Source: Massilia aurea
GTDB lineage: Bacteria; Pseudomonadota; Gammaproteobacteria; Burkholderiales; Burkholderiaceae_D
Reading direction: 5' to 3'
DNA: 64,000 bases
Assembly: GCF_024753205.1 (NCBI RefSeq)
Contig: NZ_JANUGZ010000003.1
Location: 62,001 to 126,000, forward strand
Part shown: positions 54,366-63,897 of the stretch, piece after piece
Position numbering within the stretch: position 1 is the stretch's first letter
How the letters are laid out: every line of letters begins with the position of its first letter
Notes under the pieces: model-generated
Database searches by the model: none
What the model was told of the DNA's origin: nothing
The model's input: only the letters and a program-made list of their open reading frames with translations
Position numbers and translations under genes: made by a program

Positions 54366-54764
54366 CTACATTGACACCGTACCCAACGAATTGACGCAGT
54401 AATCCGTCATTGCCCGCTGCACGCCCGGATCTTCGCCGATGGCGCCGGCGACATTGAGCGTCAAGGCCGGATGCGCCGCGCGCACCTCGTCGCACAGTGC
54501 AGGCAAATCACGCAGCAAATGTCCACCCTTTCCCAAGAACACCGGCACCACCGTGATATCGTCGATGCCCTGCGCGCGCATGGCGTCGATGGTATCGGGA
54601 AGGCTCGGCGTCATCAGTTCCAGGAATGCCAGCTCCACGACCGCCCCGGCCACACGCTCGCGCGTCTGGTCGCGCAGGCGCTCGAACGGCACCGCCCACG
54701 ATGCGGCGCGCGCGCCGTGGGCAAACAGGATCAGGCCACGTTTCATTGTCGTCATGCTTGTCAT
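54366..54764 (-). CDS. Sirohydrochlorin chelatase (CbiX/SirB single-domain type)
   Basis: A 132-residue class II chelatase. FAHGARAASWAVPFERL (about 15-31) carries the metal-site His; VVPVFLGKGGHLLRDLP (about 75-91) has the second His of the active site. It should insert Fe2+ into sirohydrochlorin to make siroheme, or Co2+ for cobalamin. The start ATG 54764 lies two bases after the lptG stop; internal ATGs at 54755 and 54746 are possible. It faces cobA, whose product is two steps upstream in the pathway. Confidence 0.88.
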   Translation of the reverse strand: MTSMTTMKRGLILFAHGARAASWAVPFERLRDQTRERVAGAVVELAFLELMTPSLPDTIDAMRAQGIDDITVVPVFLGKGGHLLRDLPALCDEVRAAHPALTLNVAGAIGEDPGVQRAMTDYCVNSLGTVSM

Positions 54765-54766
54765 GC

Positions 54767-55951
54767 TTAATGTCGCTCCACCCACCACAGCGCACCGAGC
54801 GCCATGAGCAGGAATAACAGGCTGGGCGCCAGCGCCGTGAAGAACGCAGGCAGGATGGTCAGCACACCGAGGTGCGAGAACAGGGAATTGATGAGCAGGA
54901 AGCTCACGCCGATCATGATGCCGATGAAGATCTTGAGGCTCACGCCGCCACTGCGCGTGTGCAGGTAGGCGAACGGCAGCGCCAGCGCCATCAGGACAAA
55001 AATCGAAAACGGGTCGATGACCTTTTTCCAGAACGCGACCTTGAAGCGCTCGGTCTCCTGCTTGTTCTCGGCCAGGTGGCGCGTATAGACGGCCAGTTCG
55101 GCCGCCGACATGCGCTCGGGATCCGAGCGCGACACCGACAGGATCTTCGGCGTGATCTCGGACGCCAGCGTGTAGGTGGCCAGCTTGCGCGTCGCAATCG
55201 CCGCGGTTTCCTGGCCATACGTGCTCTGGATGGTCTGTCCCTCCGGCACGGCCGAACCGGGCGCTGGCAACTCGCGGCTGTTGGTGAACATCGTTTCTGT
55301 CACATCCGTCAGGCGCCACGTGTTGTTGCCGCCATAGGTGCCGCGCGCCGCCGTCACGAGCGAGCGCATGCGCATATTGTTGTCGAATTCGTAGAGCCGC
55401 ACGTCCTCCAGCTGGCCGTCGGCCGCGATGCGGCGCACGTTGAAGAAGCGCGAGCCGGTGATGGTGCCGCGCACGCCGTTTTCATGGACGCTGTCCTTGG
55501 TCCACATCCCCGAGCGGAACTCGGCCGAGACCGAGCCGCCTTTGGCCGTCAGGCGCATGCGCTCGGCGATCGGCGCCGTGCGCGGGGTGATCAGCTCGCC
55601 GAAAATGAACGTCACCACCACGAAGATGGCGCCGATCTTGAACAGCATCCAGGCCGCATGCCGGGTCGACATCGACGAGGCGCGCATGATGGTGAATTCG
55701 GAGCTCGAGGCAAATTGCGCCATCGTGTAGATGGTGCCGATCAGCGCGGCCACCGGCATCACCTGGTACACATTGCCCGGCACGAGCAGCAACACGTACA
55801 GAAACGCGTGCTGCATGCCGAAGTCATTCTTGCCGACCGATGGCAGGATGCTGGTCAGGTCCATGAAGGCGACAAGCGCCAGGAACGCGGCCAGCACGAA
55901 GGCCACCGCCTGGAAGATATTGATTGCGAAGTAGCGCTGGAGGATTTTCAT
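54767..55951 (-). CDS. lptG: LPS export ABC transporter permease LptG
   Basis: A 394-residue inner-membrane subunit of the LptB2FG transporter that pulls lipopolysaccharide out of the inner membrane. Three N-terminal helices (about 12-32, 55-80, 100-122), a periplasmic beta-jellyroll (about 130-300), then three C-terminal helices. Conserved SSEFTIMRASSMS (about 82-94) is the cytoplasmic coupling helix for the LptB ATPase. It overlaps lptF by ATGA and is followed two bases later by the chelatase gene, an odd companion. Confidence 0.95.
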   Translation of the reverse strand: MKILQRYFAINIFQAVAFVLAAFLALVAFMDLTSILPSVGKNDFGMQHAFLYVLLLVPGNVYQVMPVAALIGTIYTMAQFASSSEFTIMRASSMSTRHAAWMLFKIGAIFVVVTFIFGELITPRTAPIAERMRLTAKGGSVSAEFRSGMWTKDSVHENGVRGTITGSRFFNVRRIAADGQLEDVRLYEFDNNMRMRSLVTAARGTYGGNNTWRLTDVTETMFTNSRELPAPGSAVPEGQTIQSTYGQETAAIATRKLATYTLASEITPKILSVSRSDPERMSAAELAVYTRHLAENKQETERFKVAFWKKVIDPFSIFVLMALALPFAYLHTRSGGVSLKIFIGIMIGVSFLLINSLFSHLGVLTILPAFFTALAPSLLFLLMALGALWWVERH

Positions 55952-57102
55952 TCGACGGCTGCCTCGTCACGCTTGTGCAGCGGCTGCGGCTTGCGCAGGC
56001 GGCGCTTGAAGGCGCTCAGCATGACCAGCGGGTGGTACGGGTGGTTCACGTTCAGGCGCCACGCAAACAGGCCCGCCACGCACAGCAGCGCGAACAGGTG
56101 CAGCGGCCACCAGCCCGTCGCGAAGGCGACCTTGCCCTGCTTGACGCTGGCTTCGGACAGCCGCACCAGATTGTTATAGGTGAAGAAGATCAGCAGCGCC
56201 AGGATCATGTTGGCCGACGACCCGGCGCGCGGGTTGACGAAGCCGAGCGGGATCGCCAGCAGCATCAGGATCAGGCAGGTGATCGGCGCGGCGATGCGCG
56301 CCAGCAGTTCGGCCTGCGTAAAACGGTTGGGCGCGAGCAGCAGCGCGGGCGTGGACAACGCCGCCACCGGAATGTCGGCGCCGAGCATCGGCGCCTGCGT
56401 GGCCACGCGCATGCTGTAGCGCTCGAACTCCATCGTCTGGAAGTTGGCCTGGCCCGGGATGCCTTCGTAGCGGCGCCCATTACTGAGCACGAGGAACTGG
56501 CCGCCCTTGCCGTCCGATTCGATCACGCCCTGCTTGGCCACTACCACCGAATGCGTGTTGCCGCTGACGCTGTTGACGAACACGTTCTGCACGACGGTCG
56601 TGCCTTCGGCGCTGCGCTCGACAAAAAACACGCGGTCGTTCGAGCTCGATTCGCGGAACTGGCCCGGCGCGACGCGCTGCAGGTCTTCGCGCTTCTGGAA
56701 GCGCTCGACGAATTCGGCGCTCTTCATCTTGGCCCACGGCGTGACGACCAGCGACAGCGCGGCCACGACGAACACCATCGGCAAACCGAGCGTGAGCACC
56801 GGCCGGATCCATGCCAGCAGCGACTGGCCGGAGGCGAACCAGACGACCATTTCGGAATCGCGATAACTGCGCGTGACAGCGGCGACGACGGCGATGAAGC
56901 AGGTGAGGATCAGGATGATCGGCAGGAGCTCGGCGCTGCGGAACACGATCAGCGACAGCACGTCGCCGGACGCGACCTTGCCGCCCGCCGCGCGGCCAAG
57001 AATGGCGATCAGCGTCCAGGTTACAAGAATGGAAAACAGCACCGTGAAGGTCGCGCCAGCGGCGCTTGCCAACTCACGTTGCAGGGAACGTCGGAAGATC
57101 AT
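55948..57102 (-). CDS. lptF: LPS export ABC transporter permease LptF
   Basis: A 384-residue partner of LptG with the same topology: three helices, a periplasmic jellyroll (about 135-260), three helices. RSYRDSEMVVWFASGQSL (about 78-95) is the LptB coupling helix. The C-terminus is long and basic. It begins 63 bases from the divergent pepA gene and overlaps lptG by four bases. lptF beside pepA is the common proteobacterial order. Confidence 0.95.
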   Translation of the reverse strand: MIFRRSLQRELASAAGATFTVLFSILVTWTLIAILGRAAGGKVASGDVLSLIVFRSAELLPIILILTCFIAVVAAVTRSYRDSEMVVWFASGQSLLAWIRPVLTLGLPMVFVVAALSLVVTPWAKMKSAEFVERFQKREDLQRVAPGQFRESSSNDRVFFVERSAEGTTVVQNVFVNSVSGNTHSVVVAKQGVIESDGKGGQFLVLSNGRRYEGIPGQANFQTMEFERYSMRVATQAPMLGADIPVAALSTPALLLAPNRFTQAELLARIAAPITCLILMLLAIPLGFVNPRAGSSANMILALLIFFTYNNLVRLSEASVKQGKVAFATGWWPLHLFALLCVAGLFAWRLNVNHPYHPLVMLSAFKRRLRKPQPLHKRDEAAVE

Positions 57103-57115
57103 TCAATAGAGTCGT

Positions 57116-57121
57116 TATAAT
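57116..57121 (+). promoter_or_regulatory. Candidate -10 box of pepA
   Basis: TATAAT 44 bases before the pepA ATG in the short lptF-pepA divergent gap. No good -35 was found at normal spacing, so either an activator or a different -10 is used. Confidence 0.35.
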
Positions 57122-57165
57122 TGCAGATTAGGCAGTCCGCCGCGAACAACGAATCGGAGAACCAA

Positions 57166-58659
57166 ATGGACTTTAGCATAAAAGCATTCGACACAAAAAA
57201 CACCCTGGCAGCGGCGAAGACCGGCTGTGTAGCAGTGGCGGTGTTCGAAAATAAAAAATTGTCGGCTGCAGCAAAAGCACTCGACGTGAATGGCGAGATC
57301 AGCGCGGCGGTCAAGTCCGGCGACATCAGCGGCAAGCCCGGTTCGACCCTGCTGCTGCGCGGCGTTGCGGGCGTGACTGCGGCGCGCGTGCTGCTCGTCG
57401 GCCTGGGCGCTGACGAGATCGTTTCCCAGAAAAGCTTCACCACGGGCGCGACTGCCGCCCTGAAAATGTTCGCCACGCTGGGTTCCACGGACGCCATTAT
57501 CGCATTCCCGCTCGACAGCGTGAAAGAACGCGACGCAAACTGGGCGCTGCAGGCACTGGTACTCGCTTCGAGCGACGCCGAATACCGTACCGACGCACAG
57601 AAAAGCAAGAAAGAACCGGCACCCGCTGGCGTGCGCAAGGTCGTCATCGCCACGCCGGACGCCGGTAGCGCCAAGGCCGCACTGGCGCAGGCCGCGGCGA
57701 TTGCCAATGGCATGAAGCTCACGCGCGACCTGGGCAACCTGTCGCCGAACATCTGCACCCCGACCTACCTGGCACAAACGGCGCGCAAGCTCGCCGACGA
57801 CTTCGGCTTCGGCCTTGAAGTCCTCGAACGCAAGCAGCTCGAAGCGCTCAAGATGGGCAGCTTCCTGGCAGTGGCGCGCGGCAGCGAAGAAGCGCCGAAG
57901 TTCATCGTCCTGCGCCACAACGGCGGCGCGCCGAACGACGCACCGGTCGTCCTGGTCGGCAAGGGCATCACGTTCGACTCGGGCGGCATCTCGATCAAGC
58001 CGGGTCCGAGCATGGACGAGATGAAATACGATATGTGCGGCGCCGGTTCGGTGCTGGGCACCTTCCGCGCCATCGGCGAGATGGGTCTGAAGCTCAATGT
58101 CATCGGCATCGTCGTCGCCTGCGAGAACATGCCATCGGGTCGCGCGGCCAAGCCGGGCGACATTGTCACGGCGATGAACGGCACCACGATTGAAATCCTC
58201 AACACCGACGCCGAAGGCCGCCTGGTGCTGTGCGATGCGCTGTCGTATGCCGAGCGCTTCAACCCGGCCGTCGTGGTCGACATCGCCACGCTGACGGGCG
58301 CCTGCATCGTGGCCCTGGGCCACCACACGAGCGGCCTGTTCACCCGCGACGACGCCGCGCACGACGCCCTGGCCGACGAACTCCTCACGGCCGGCAAGCA
58401 GGCTGGCGACGCGGCCTGGCGCTTCCCGCTGGGCGAGATCTACAACGACCAGCTCAAGTCGAACTTCGCCGATCTGGCCAATATCGGCACCCCGGGCGCC
58501 GCATCGATCACGGCCGCCTGCTTCCTGGAGAACTTCACCCGCAAGTACACCTGGGCCCACCTCGACATCGCCGGCACCGCCTGGAAGTCGGGCGCCGCCA
58601 AGGGCGCCACGGGCCGCCCGGTGCCGCTGCTGACCACGTTCCTGATGAATCGCGTGTAA
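57166..58659 (+). CDS. pepA: Leucyl aminopeptidase (M17)
   Basis: A 497-residue cytosolic, hexameric, di-metal aminopeptidase that removes N-terminal residues from peptides; in some bacteria it also binds DNA. The start at [12 protein letters not shown] (57166) has CGGAGA upstream. The N-terminal regulatory half (about 1-165) leads to the catalytic half with [14 protein letters not shown] (about 266-279) and the M17 signature [14 protein letters not shown] (about 346-359). It diverges from lptF and has its own terminator. Confidence 0.97.
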   Translation: MDFSIKAFDTKNTLAAAKTGCVAVAVFENKKLSAAAKALDVNGEISAAVKSGDISGKPGSTLLLRGVAGVTAARVLLVGLGADEIVSQKSFTTGATAALKMFATLGSTDAIIAFPLDSVKERDANWALQALVLASSDAEYRTDAQKSKKEPAPAGVRKVVIATPDAGSAKAALAQAAAIANGMKLTRDLGNLSPNICTPTYLAQTARKLADDFGFGLEVLERKQLEALKMGSFLAVARGSEEAPKFIVLRHNGGAPNDAPVVLVGKGITFDSGGISIKPGPSMDEMKYDMCGAGSVLGTFRAIGEMGLKLNVIGIVVACENMPSGRAAKPGDIVTAMNGTTIEILNTDAEGRLVLCDALSYAERFNPAVVVDIATLTGACIVALGHHTSGLFTRDDAAHDALADELLTAGKQAGDAAWRFPLGEIYNDQLKSNFADLANIGTPGAASITAACFLENFTRKYTWAHLDIAGTAWKSGAAKGATGRPVPLLTTFLMNRV

Positions 58660-58676
58660 ACACCCCACGCATCGTG

Positions 58677-58704
58677 AAAAAGCCCCGCATGCGGGGCTTT
58701 TTTT
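58677..58704 (+). terminator. Rho-independent terminator of pepA
   Basis: AAAAAGCCCCGC-AT-GCGGGGCTTTTT and further T residues to 58704, 17 bases past the stop. The A/T flanks on both sides would let it work on both strands. Confidence 0.92.
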
Positions 58705-58728
58705 CATCTCAAACCGGCACACACAGCG

Positions 58729-58867
58729 GGGGTCAGGTCTGACATTCGGACACGACCTCAGCCATAGCCATTTCAGATGGTGCCTTGCCCGGTATTGGCA
58801 TAGCCCTGTGCCAGCCAGTTTCGCCTACCGATTGTCGAGATCGTGTCCGAATGTCAGACCTGACCCC
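58729..58867. repeat. 139-bp element bounded by 27-bp perfect inverted repeats
   Basis: The left arm (58729-58755) begins GGGGTCAGGTCTGACATTCG and the right arm (58841-58867) is its exact complement; the 85 bases between them have no open frame of note. The arms contain an internal GGTCTGACA. The size and termini resemble a non-autonomous mobile or REP/MITE-type element inserted between pepA's terminator and the lipoprotein gene. No target-site duplication is obvious. Confidence 0.75.
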
Positions 58868-58893
58868 GGCTTTGCGGCTTTGCGCAATCCAAA

Positions 58894-59343
58894 TCAGAAC
58901 ATCCTTGTTGCCACCGGCTCGGCGCCTGCCGCGGCGGCGGACTTTTCTGCTGGCTGCATCAGTACGGTCAGCGTGGCCGGGTAGTCGTAGCCAGCGCCCG
59001 AGTAGCGGTCGACATAGTGGCCGATGCCGGCAGTCGTCACCAGATTGCCGACGAGGTTACTGGTATTGAGCTGCGCCTGCACGGTCTCGGCGGCGATGGC
59101 CACGCCCTGCTTCTTGCAGCTGATCGACAGCGGCCCCTTGTTGCGCGTGACGGTCACGCGGCCCGGGGCGATCACATACCAGCGGCCGGCGTCATTGCTC
59201 AGGATGCAGCCGACCCCGCCGATCTCGCGGTAATCGAGCACCGTGCGCACTTCAAGCTGCTGCATGGGGGAATCGGACATGGTCGCGCAGCCGCCTAACA
59301 GGGCAAGCGCGGACAGGACAAGCGGGCGGAATAGAGGCGACAT
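58894..59343 (-). CDS. Putative lipoprotein of unknown function
   Basis: A 149-residue protein with a lipoprotein signal, MSPLFRPLVLSALALLGGC, and lipobox LGGC (Cys19); an ATG three codons earlier (59352) is possible. The mature part includes two Cys (GGVGCILS and ISCKKQG) that could form a disulfide, and VTRNKGPLSISC, a pattern seen in small envelope lipoproteins with a PEGA-like beta fold. The last 15 residues are Ala-rich. Probably anchored in the outer membrane, facing the periplasm. Confidence 0.75.
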   Translation of the reverse strand: MSPLFRPLVLSALALLGGCATMSDSPMQQLEVRTVLDYREIGGVGCILSNDAGRWYVIAPGRVTVTRNKGPLSISCKKQGVAIAAETVQAQLNTSNLVGNLVTTAGIGHYVDRYSGAGYDYPATLTVLMQPAEKSAAAAGAEPVATRMF

Positions 59344-59404
59344 GGCAACCATCGAGAAGCGGATGCTTCTTTAACGGCAGCGGCGCGCAAATACTGAGGT
59401 GGGA

Positions 59405-59593
59405 TTAGTCGAGCGGCGCGAAACGCGGGTGCGTGGCGCCGTCGACCGTGACGGTATCGAAGAAAGCATCGCGGGGACGCACCCAGACGGCGCCGCCCTC
59501 ATCCCGGTACACGATGACCGGGGTGTGGTCGGATTCCAGCAGCGCGTCGCACACCAGCTCGTAGATGCCGCCCTTGTAGTGGCGGTAACGCAT
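59405..59593 (-). CDS. DUF1653 small protein
   Basis: A 62-residue protein, nearly all of it the DUF1653 domain: RYRHYKGGIYELVCDALLES at the N-terminus, VIVYRDEGGAVWVRP in the middle and a closing HPRFAPL. The family is widespread in bacteria, usually free-standing, and has no established function. It begins 13 bases after the stop of the 115-residue gene, so the two are probably cotranscribed. Confidence 0.85.
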   Translation of the reverse strand: MRYRHYKGGIYELVCDALLESDHTPVIVYRDEGGAVWVRPRDAFFDTVTVDGATHPRFAPLD

Positions 59594-59606
59594 CCGGCAG
59601 ACCGGG

Positions 59607-59954
59607 TCAGACCTTTTCGGCCTCGGCCTTCTGCTTTTTCTTCAGGCCCTGGATGACCTTGAGCACGCCTTCCATGCCGGCGGTCTCGTCCAGTTCGCTG
59701 AAGGCGTCCAGGACTTCGTTCAGCACGCTGTTGCGCACTGCCGCTTCGTCGGGTGCGATGGCTGGCACAGGGCTGCCATCCTTGCCGAACTTCGATGGCG
59801 AATCGGCCGCGGTCTTGGCGCCATGCGCCAGAGCAGCTTGCCAGATCACCCAACGACGCTGGGTTTCGAAAACGAGGTATTCCTCGGGCTTGTCTTCGCG
59901 GCGGCGAACGATGTGGCCTTCACGCTGGGCCCATGCTTCAAATGCACTGCGCAT
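59607..59954 (-). CDS. Hypothetical protein with phage-like N-terminal motif
   Basis: A 115-residue cytoplasmic protein with AAGGAC just before the ATG (59954); the frame is open further upstream without a start signal. The N-terminal third (MRSAFEAWAQREG ... YLVFETQRRWVIWQAAL) has the spacing of Trp/Arg residues seen in many small prophage proteins of unknown role. The C-terminal third is helical and Lys-rich (LKVIQGLKKKQKAEAEKV). It is cotranscribed with DUF1653. No other phage gene is nearby. Confidence 0.7.
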   Translation of the reverse strand: MRSAFEAWAQREGHIVRRREDKPEEYLVFETQRRWVIWQAALAHGAKTAADSPSKFGKDGSPVPAIAPDEAAVRNSVLNEVLDAFSELDETAGMEGVLKVIQGLKKKQKAEAEKV

Positions 59955-60410
59955 TTCTGTCCTTTTCAATTCTGCGCCAGGATGATGAACTCCTGAACGC
60001 AATATTTCACAATAGTACCACTAGCGCACGTCGATGGCTTGAAACAACTGTGTGAGCTGTCGACCAACGCTACATCGCGACCAGCCAATGGTACAATGAA
60101 AGTTGCACCTACGCAATTTTATTATTACCAAAAAGCAATCCCTCGATGCTGTCGCTTTTTGCGACAAGTACCGGACCCGACTAGTTATAGTCTTGAAGGC
60201 CAAATCGGGCAATACTTTTTGGAAAGCTACCAATGAATCGTGTCATCAGGTGTTGTAATTATACCAACCCAGCATTCATAACTCTATCGTTATTTCATGC
60301 CCGAGACCTAATCAATCCGGTAATTTCGTTAATAATAGCCTGTTGGCAAGCAATTCGCTCGCGCACACTTGAGTTACCAGCAACTTCTAACGTTAACTGT
60401 AGATAAACCG
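59955..60410. other. AT-richer non-coding stretch upstream of xth
   Basis: About 456 bases with clearly lower GC than the rest of the window. It contains a hairpin, TGTCGC-TTTTT-GCGACA (60150-60166), and several short frames on both strands (for example 60039-60236) without ribosome-binding sites or recognisable protein features. The right part must hold the xth promoter. No tRNA-like fold was recognised. Confidence 0.5.
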
Positions 60411-61178
60411 ATGAAAATTGTCACCTGGAATGTGAATTCTTTAAAAGTTCGCCTTGCACATCTGTTGCAATGGCTGGACACCAATCCTGTTGACGTGCTC
60501 TGCATTCAAGAGACCAAACTGACGGACGACAAGTTCCCCGTCGCCGAACTCAACGCCGCCGGCTACCAGGTCGCGTTCTCAGGCCAGAAGACGTACAACG
60601 GCGTAGCGATCCTGTCCAAGCTGCCGATCGAGGACGTGGTACGCAACAATCCGCACTTCGACGATCCACAGCAGCGCCTGCTGGCCGCGACGATCGGCGG
60701 CGTGCGTTTCATCTGTGCGTATGTGCCCAACGGGCAGGAAGTCGGCTCCGACAAGTACGCCTACAAGCTGGCCTGGCTGGCGGCACTCCAGACCTGGGTC
60801 GCGGCCGAGATGGCCGCGCATCCGCAGTTTGCGATCCTCGGCGACTACAATATCGCGCCCGAGGCGCGCGATGTGCACGACGTGGCCGAATGGGAAGGCC
60901 GGATCCACTGTTCGGTGCCCGAGCGCGACGCGCTGCAGGCGCTCATCGCCCTGGGCCTGGCCGACGCCTTCCGCCTGTTCGAGCAGCCCGAGAAGCAGTA
61001 CAGCTGGTGGGATTACCGCCAGATGGCGTTTCGCCGCAACCGCGGCCTGCGCATCGATCACATCCTGCTGTCCAACGCACTGGCCGCGCGCTGCACCGCA
61101 TGCCACATTGACCGCGAGACCCGCAAATGGGAGCAGCCGTCGGACCATGCCCCTGTGGTGGCGACGCTGGCCGACTAA
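60411..61178 (+). CDS. xth: Exodeoxyribonuclease III
   Basis: A 255-residue Mg2+-dependent AP endonuclease and 3'-5' exonuclease for base-excision repair. MKIVTWNVNSLK begins the EEP domain; the active site is seen in CIQETK (catalytic Glu), LGDYNIAPE (Asp/Asn) and SDHAPV (Asp-His) near the end. The ribosome-binding site is weak. Its stop interlocks with the stop of the facing PAS-GGDEF-EAL gene (four shared bases, CTAA). Confidence 0.96.
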   Translation: MKIVTWNVNSLKVRLAHLLQWLDTNPVDVLCIQETKLTDDKFPVAELNAAGYQVAFSGQKTYNGVAILSKLPIEDVVRNNPHFDDPQQRLLAATIGGVRFICAYVPNGQEVGSDKYAYKLAWLAALQTWVAAEMAAHPQFAILGDYNIAPEARDVHDVAEWEGRIHCSVPERDALQALIALGLADAFRLFEQPEKQYSWWDYRQMAFRRNRGLRIDHILLSNALAARCTACHIDRETRKWEQPSDHAPVVATLAD

Positions 61179-63775
61179 CCGGCCAGCAACCTGCCGATCT
61201 GCGCAGCCGGCAACGGCCGCGCAAACAGATAGCCCTGCGCGAACTCGCAGCCGAACGAGCGCAGCAGCGCGTACTGCCCTTCCGTCTCCACGCCTTCGGC
61301 CACCACCGCCAGTTGCAGGCTGTTTGCCAGCGCCATCACGGCCGCCACGATCGCACGATCCTCGGCGCTCACTTCCAGCTCGCGCACGAAGGCGCGGTCG
61401 ATCTTGATCTTGCGTACCGGGAACCGCTTGAGGTAGGCCAGGCTCGAATACCCCGTGCCGAAGTCGTCGATGGACAGGCACATCCCCATCGCATTCATCT
61501 GACGCAGCGTCTCGAGCGTCTGGCCGCCATGCTGCATCAGGGCCGTCTCGGTGATCTCGAATTCCACCAGACCCGCGTCGATGCCGGTGTCCTGCACGAT
61601 GCCGCGGATCGAGTCGACCAGGCCATGGTGCGTGAACTGGCGCGCCGACAGGTTGATCGCGAGCGGCACGACGTCCAGCCCTTCGCTGCGCCACAACTGG
61701 TTCTGCGTGCACGCGGTGCGGATCACCCACTCGCCCACCGCCATGATCATGCCGCTCTCTTCGAGAATCGGGATGAATTCGTCCGGGCCCACCAGTTCAC
61801 TGCCCCCGCGGCGCCAGCGCAGCAGCACTTCGAGCGCGTGCACGCGACGCGTGGCGGTGCACATGATCGGCTGGTAGTGCAGCTCGAATTCACCCCGCGC
61901 CAGCGCGCCGCGCAGGCTCGATTCAAGGTCGAAGTGGCGCGCCGCAGCCTGGTTCATGCGCTCGGTGAAAAACTGGTAGTTGTTGCGGCCCGCCGCCTTG
62001 GCCTGGTACATCGCAGCGTCCGCATGGCGCATCAGCGTATCGACGTCGCCGCCGTCCTGCGGATACAGGCAGATACCGATCGACGGCGAGATGTGCAGGC
62101 TGCGGCCTTCGATGGCGCACGGCGAGGCCAGCGCCGCGATGATCGCGTCGCCGACCGCGGCAGCAGCGGCACCCTCCTCGACCCCGGGCAGCAACACGAC
62201 AAATTCATCGCCCCCGAGCCGCGCCACCAGGTCGCCCGGGCGCACCGAGCGCACCAGCCGGCGCGCGACTTCGCACAGCAGCTGGTCGCCCACCAGGTGG
62301 CCGAGTGAATCGTTGATCGTCTTGAACCGGTCCAGGTCGAGGAAGATCAGCGCCAGGCCCGCGCCCTTGTGCGCTTCGTCGCCGCTAGCCACGCTGCGCA
62401 TCGCCGCATCGAGCCGGTCCGACAGCATGGCGCGGTTGGGCAGGCCCGTCAGGCTGTCGTGGTAGGCCATGTGGTGCACGCGCGCCTCGGCCTGGCGCCG
62501 CTCGTTGATTTCTTCCTGCAGCAGCGCATTGGCGCCAGCCAGTTCGGCCGTGCGTTCGGCCACGCGCACTTCGAGCTCGTCGCGCGCGCGCCGCACGGCA
62601 TCGGCCGCTTCGCGCTGGGCCGTCACGTCGTCCACCAGCCAGACGCTGCGCCCGCGCGTGAGCGCGGCGTCGAACAGGCGCCCGGACAGGCGCGCCCAGA
62701 AGCGCGTGCCGTCGCGGCGTACCATTTCATGCTCGGCCATGTGGGCCTGGCCTGTGGCGAACTGCGTCTCGGATACGGCGCGCGCCGCCAGCCAGCTGTC
62801 CTGGTCGGGATACAGTTCGCGTACCGGTGCGCCGTCCATGCCGCCGGGCGGCGCGCCGAACAGCTCTTCCATCTTGCGGTTGCAGTGCAGTGTGCGGCCG
62901 TTCTCGACGACGGCAATGCCCAGCACCGCATTATTCAGGATCGCGCGGTTTTCCATCAGCGCCTCGCGCAGCGACTGCTCGTCGCCCTTTTCGCGGGTGC
63001 GGTCTTCGAGCATCCAGATCGTGCCCTTGTCCGGGTCGAGCGGATTGACCTGGTAGCCGATCATCAGGACCCAGGCCGGCGCGCCGTCCTTGCGCACGAG
63101 GATGCGTTCGGTGCGAAACGGCCGGCCATCCGCCAGTTGCGGATACGCCTCGGCGCCCAGCGCGCGGTACGCCTCTTCGTCCGGGTACAGCACGCGGGTA
63201 GACACGCCGATCGGCTCATCGCCGGCATAGCCGAACATCGTGCAGAAGGCGGGATTGGCGCGCCGGATCACGCGGTTGCGGGTGAACATGACGCCGATCG
63301 ATGCGTTGGTCATGATCGCCTGCATTTCACTGGCCGCCTGGCGCGCCTCGGTTACATCCTCGACGATCCAGATCGTGCCCGCGCTGCGGTCGCCCGGTTC
63401 GACTGAGCAGCCGCGCAGGCGCGCCCAGAACGGCGAGCCATCGCGGCGCCGAAACTGCTGCTCGCTCTTTTCGAACATGTCGCCCCGTCCCAGCACGGTG
63501 AATGCTTCGGTGGCCAGTGCCTGATACGCCTCGGGCGACTGGCACACGTCCGGCAGCGAAATGGTATCGACTTCATGCGGCGCATAGCCGAACATTTCGC
63601 CCAGGCGTGGGTTAAATGAACGAATCTGGTGGGGCTGGGTGACGGCAATGCCGACCGGAGCGTGCTGGAAGATCGCGCGTTGTTCGCGCACCGTGCGGCG
63701 CACGCCCACTAAGCCACGCGCCGGCGCGCCGGGGGACGGTACATCAGGAACGTGCGGGGTCGAAAATCCATCCAT
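61175..63775 (-). CDS. PAS-GGDEF-EAL protein, likely active c-di-GMP enzyme
   Basis: 866 residues from the ATG at 63775; a TTG at 63823 would add 16, and neither has a good ribosome-binding site. Three PAS domains (about 35-150, 155-275, 285-405), each with a PAC segment, lead to a coiled linker, then GGDEF (G521-G-D-E-F525, intact) and EAL with E649-V-L651, an EVL variant known in active enzymes. DDFGTGYSS, KIDR and AEGVET are all intact, so phosphodiesterase activity is likely; the GGDEF part could be active or regulatory. No membrane segment is present. Confidence 0.94.
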   Translation of the reverse strand: MDGFSTPHVPDVPSPGAPARGLVGVRRTVREQRAIFQHAPVGIAVTQPHQIRSFNPRLGEMFGYAPHEVDTISLPDVCQSPEAYQALATEAFTVLGRGDMFEKSEQQFRRRDGSPFWARLRGCSVEPGDRSAGTIWIVEDVTEARQAASEMQAIMTNASIGVMFTRNRVIRRANPAFCTMFGYAGDEPIGVSTRVLYPDEEAYRALGAEAYPQLADGRPFRTERILVRKDGAPAWVLMIGYQVNPLDPDKGTIWMLEDRTREKGDEQSLREALMENRAILNNAVLGIAVVENGRTLHCNRKMEELFGAPPGGMDGAPVRELYPDQDSWLAARAVSETQFATGQAHMAEHEMVRRDGTRFWARLSGRLFDAALTRGRSVWLVDDVTAQREAADAVRRARDELEVRVAERTAELAGANALLQEEINERRQAEARVHHMAYHDSLTGLPNRAMLSDRLDAAMRSVASGDEAHKGAGLALIFLDLDRFKTINDSLGHLVGDQLLCEVARRLVRSVRPGDLVARLGGDEFVVLLPGVEEGAAAAAVGDAIIAALASPCAIEGRSLHISPSIGICLYPQDGGDVDTLMRHADAAMYQAKAAGRNNYQFFTERMNQAAARHFDLESSLRGALARGEFELHYQPIMCTATRRVHALEVLLRWRRGGSELVGPDEFIPILEESGMIMAVGEWVIRTACTQNQLWRSEGLDVVPLAINLSARQFTHHGLVDSIRGIVQDTGIDAGLVEFEITETALMQHGGQTLETLRQMNAMGMCLSIDDFGTGYSSLAYLKRFPVRKIKIDRAFVRELEVSAEDRAIVAAVMALANSLQLAVVAEGVETEGQYALLRSFGCEFAQGYLFARPLPAAQIGRLLAG

Positions 63776-63897
63776 CGTCGAGGCAGGCAAGCTGTTGGTT
63801 ATGATGATCCGGCGAGTTGCCAATTAGCAACCAATGAAGGTCAATCATAACCCGGAAACAGCCCGTTACTCCAGCCTCGCGCGACGAGAAAGCGACA

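Noticed and set aside
60021..60236. Short frames on both strands in the gap before xth
   Set aside because: Overlapping each other, no ribosome-binding sites, no motifs.
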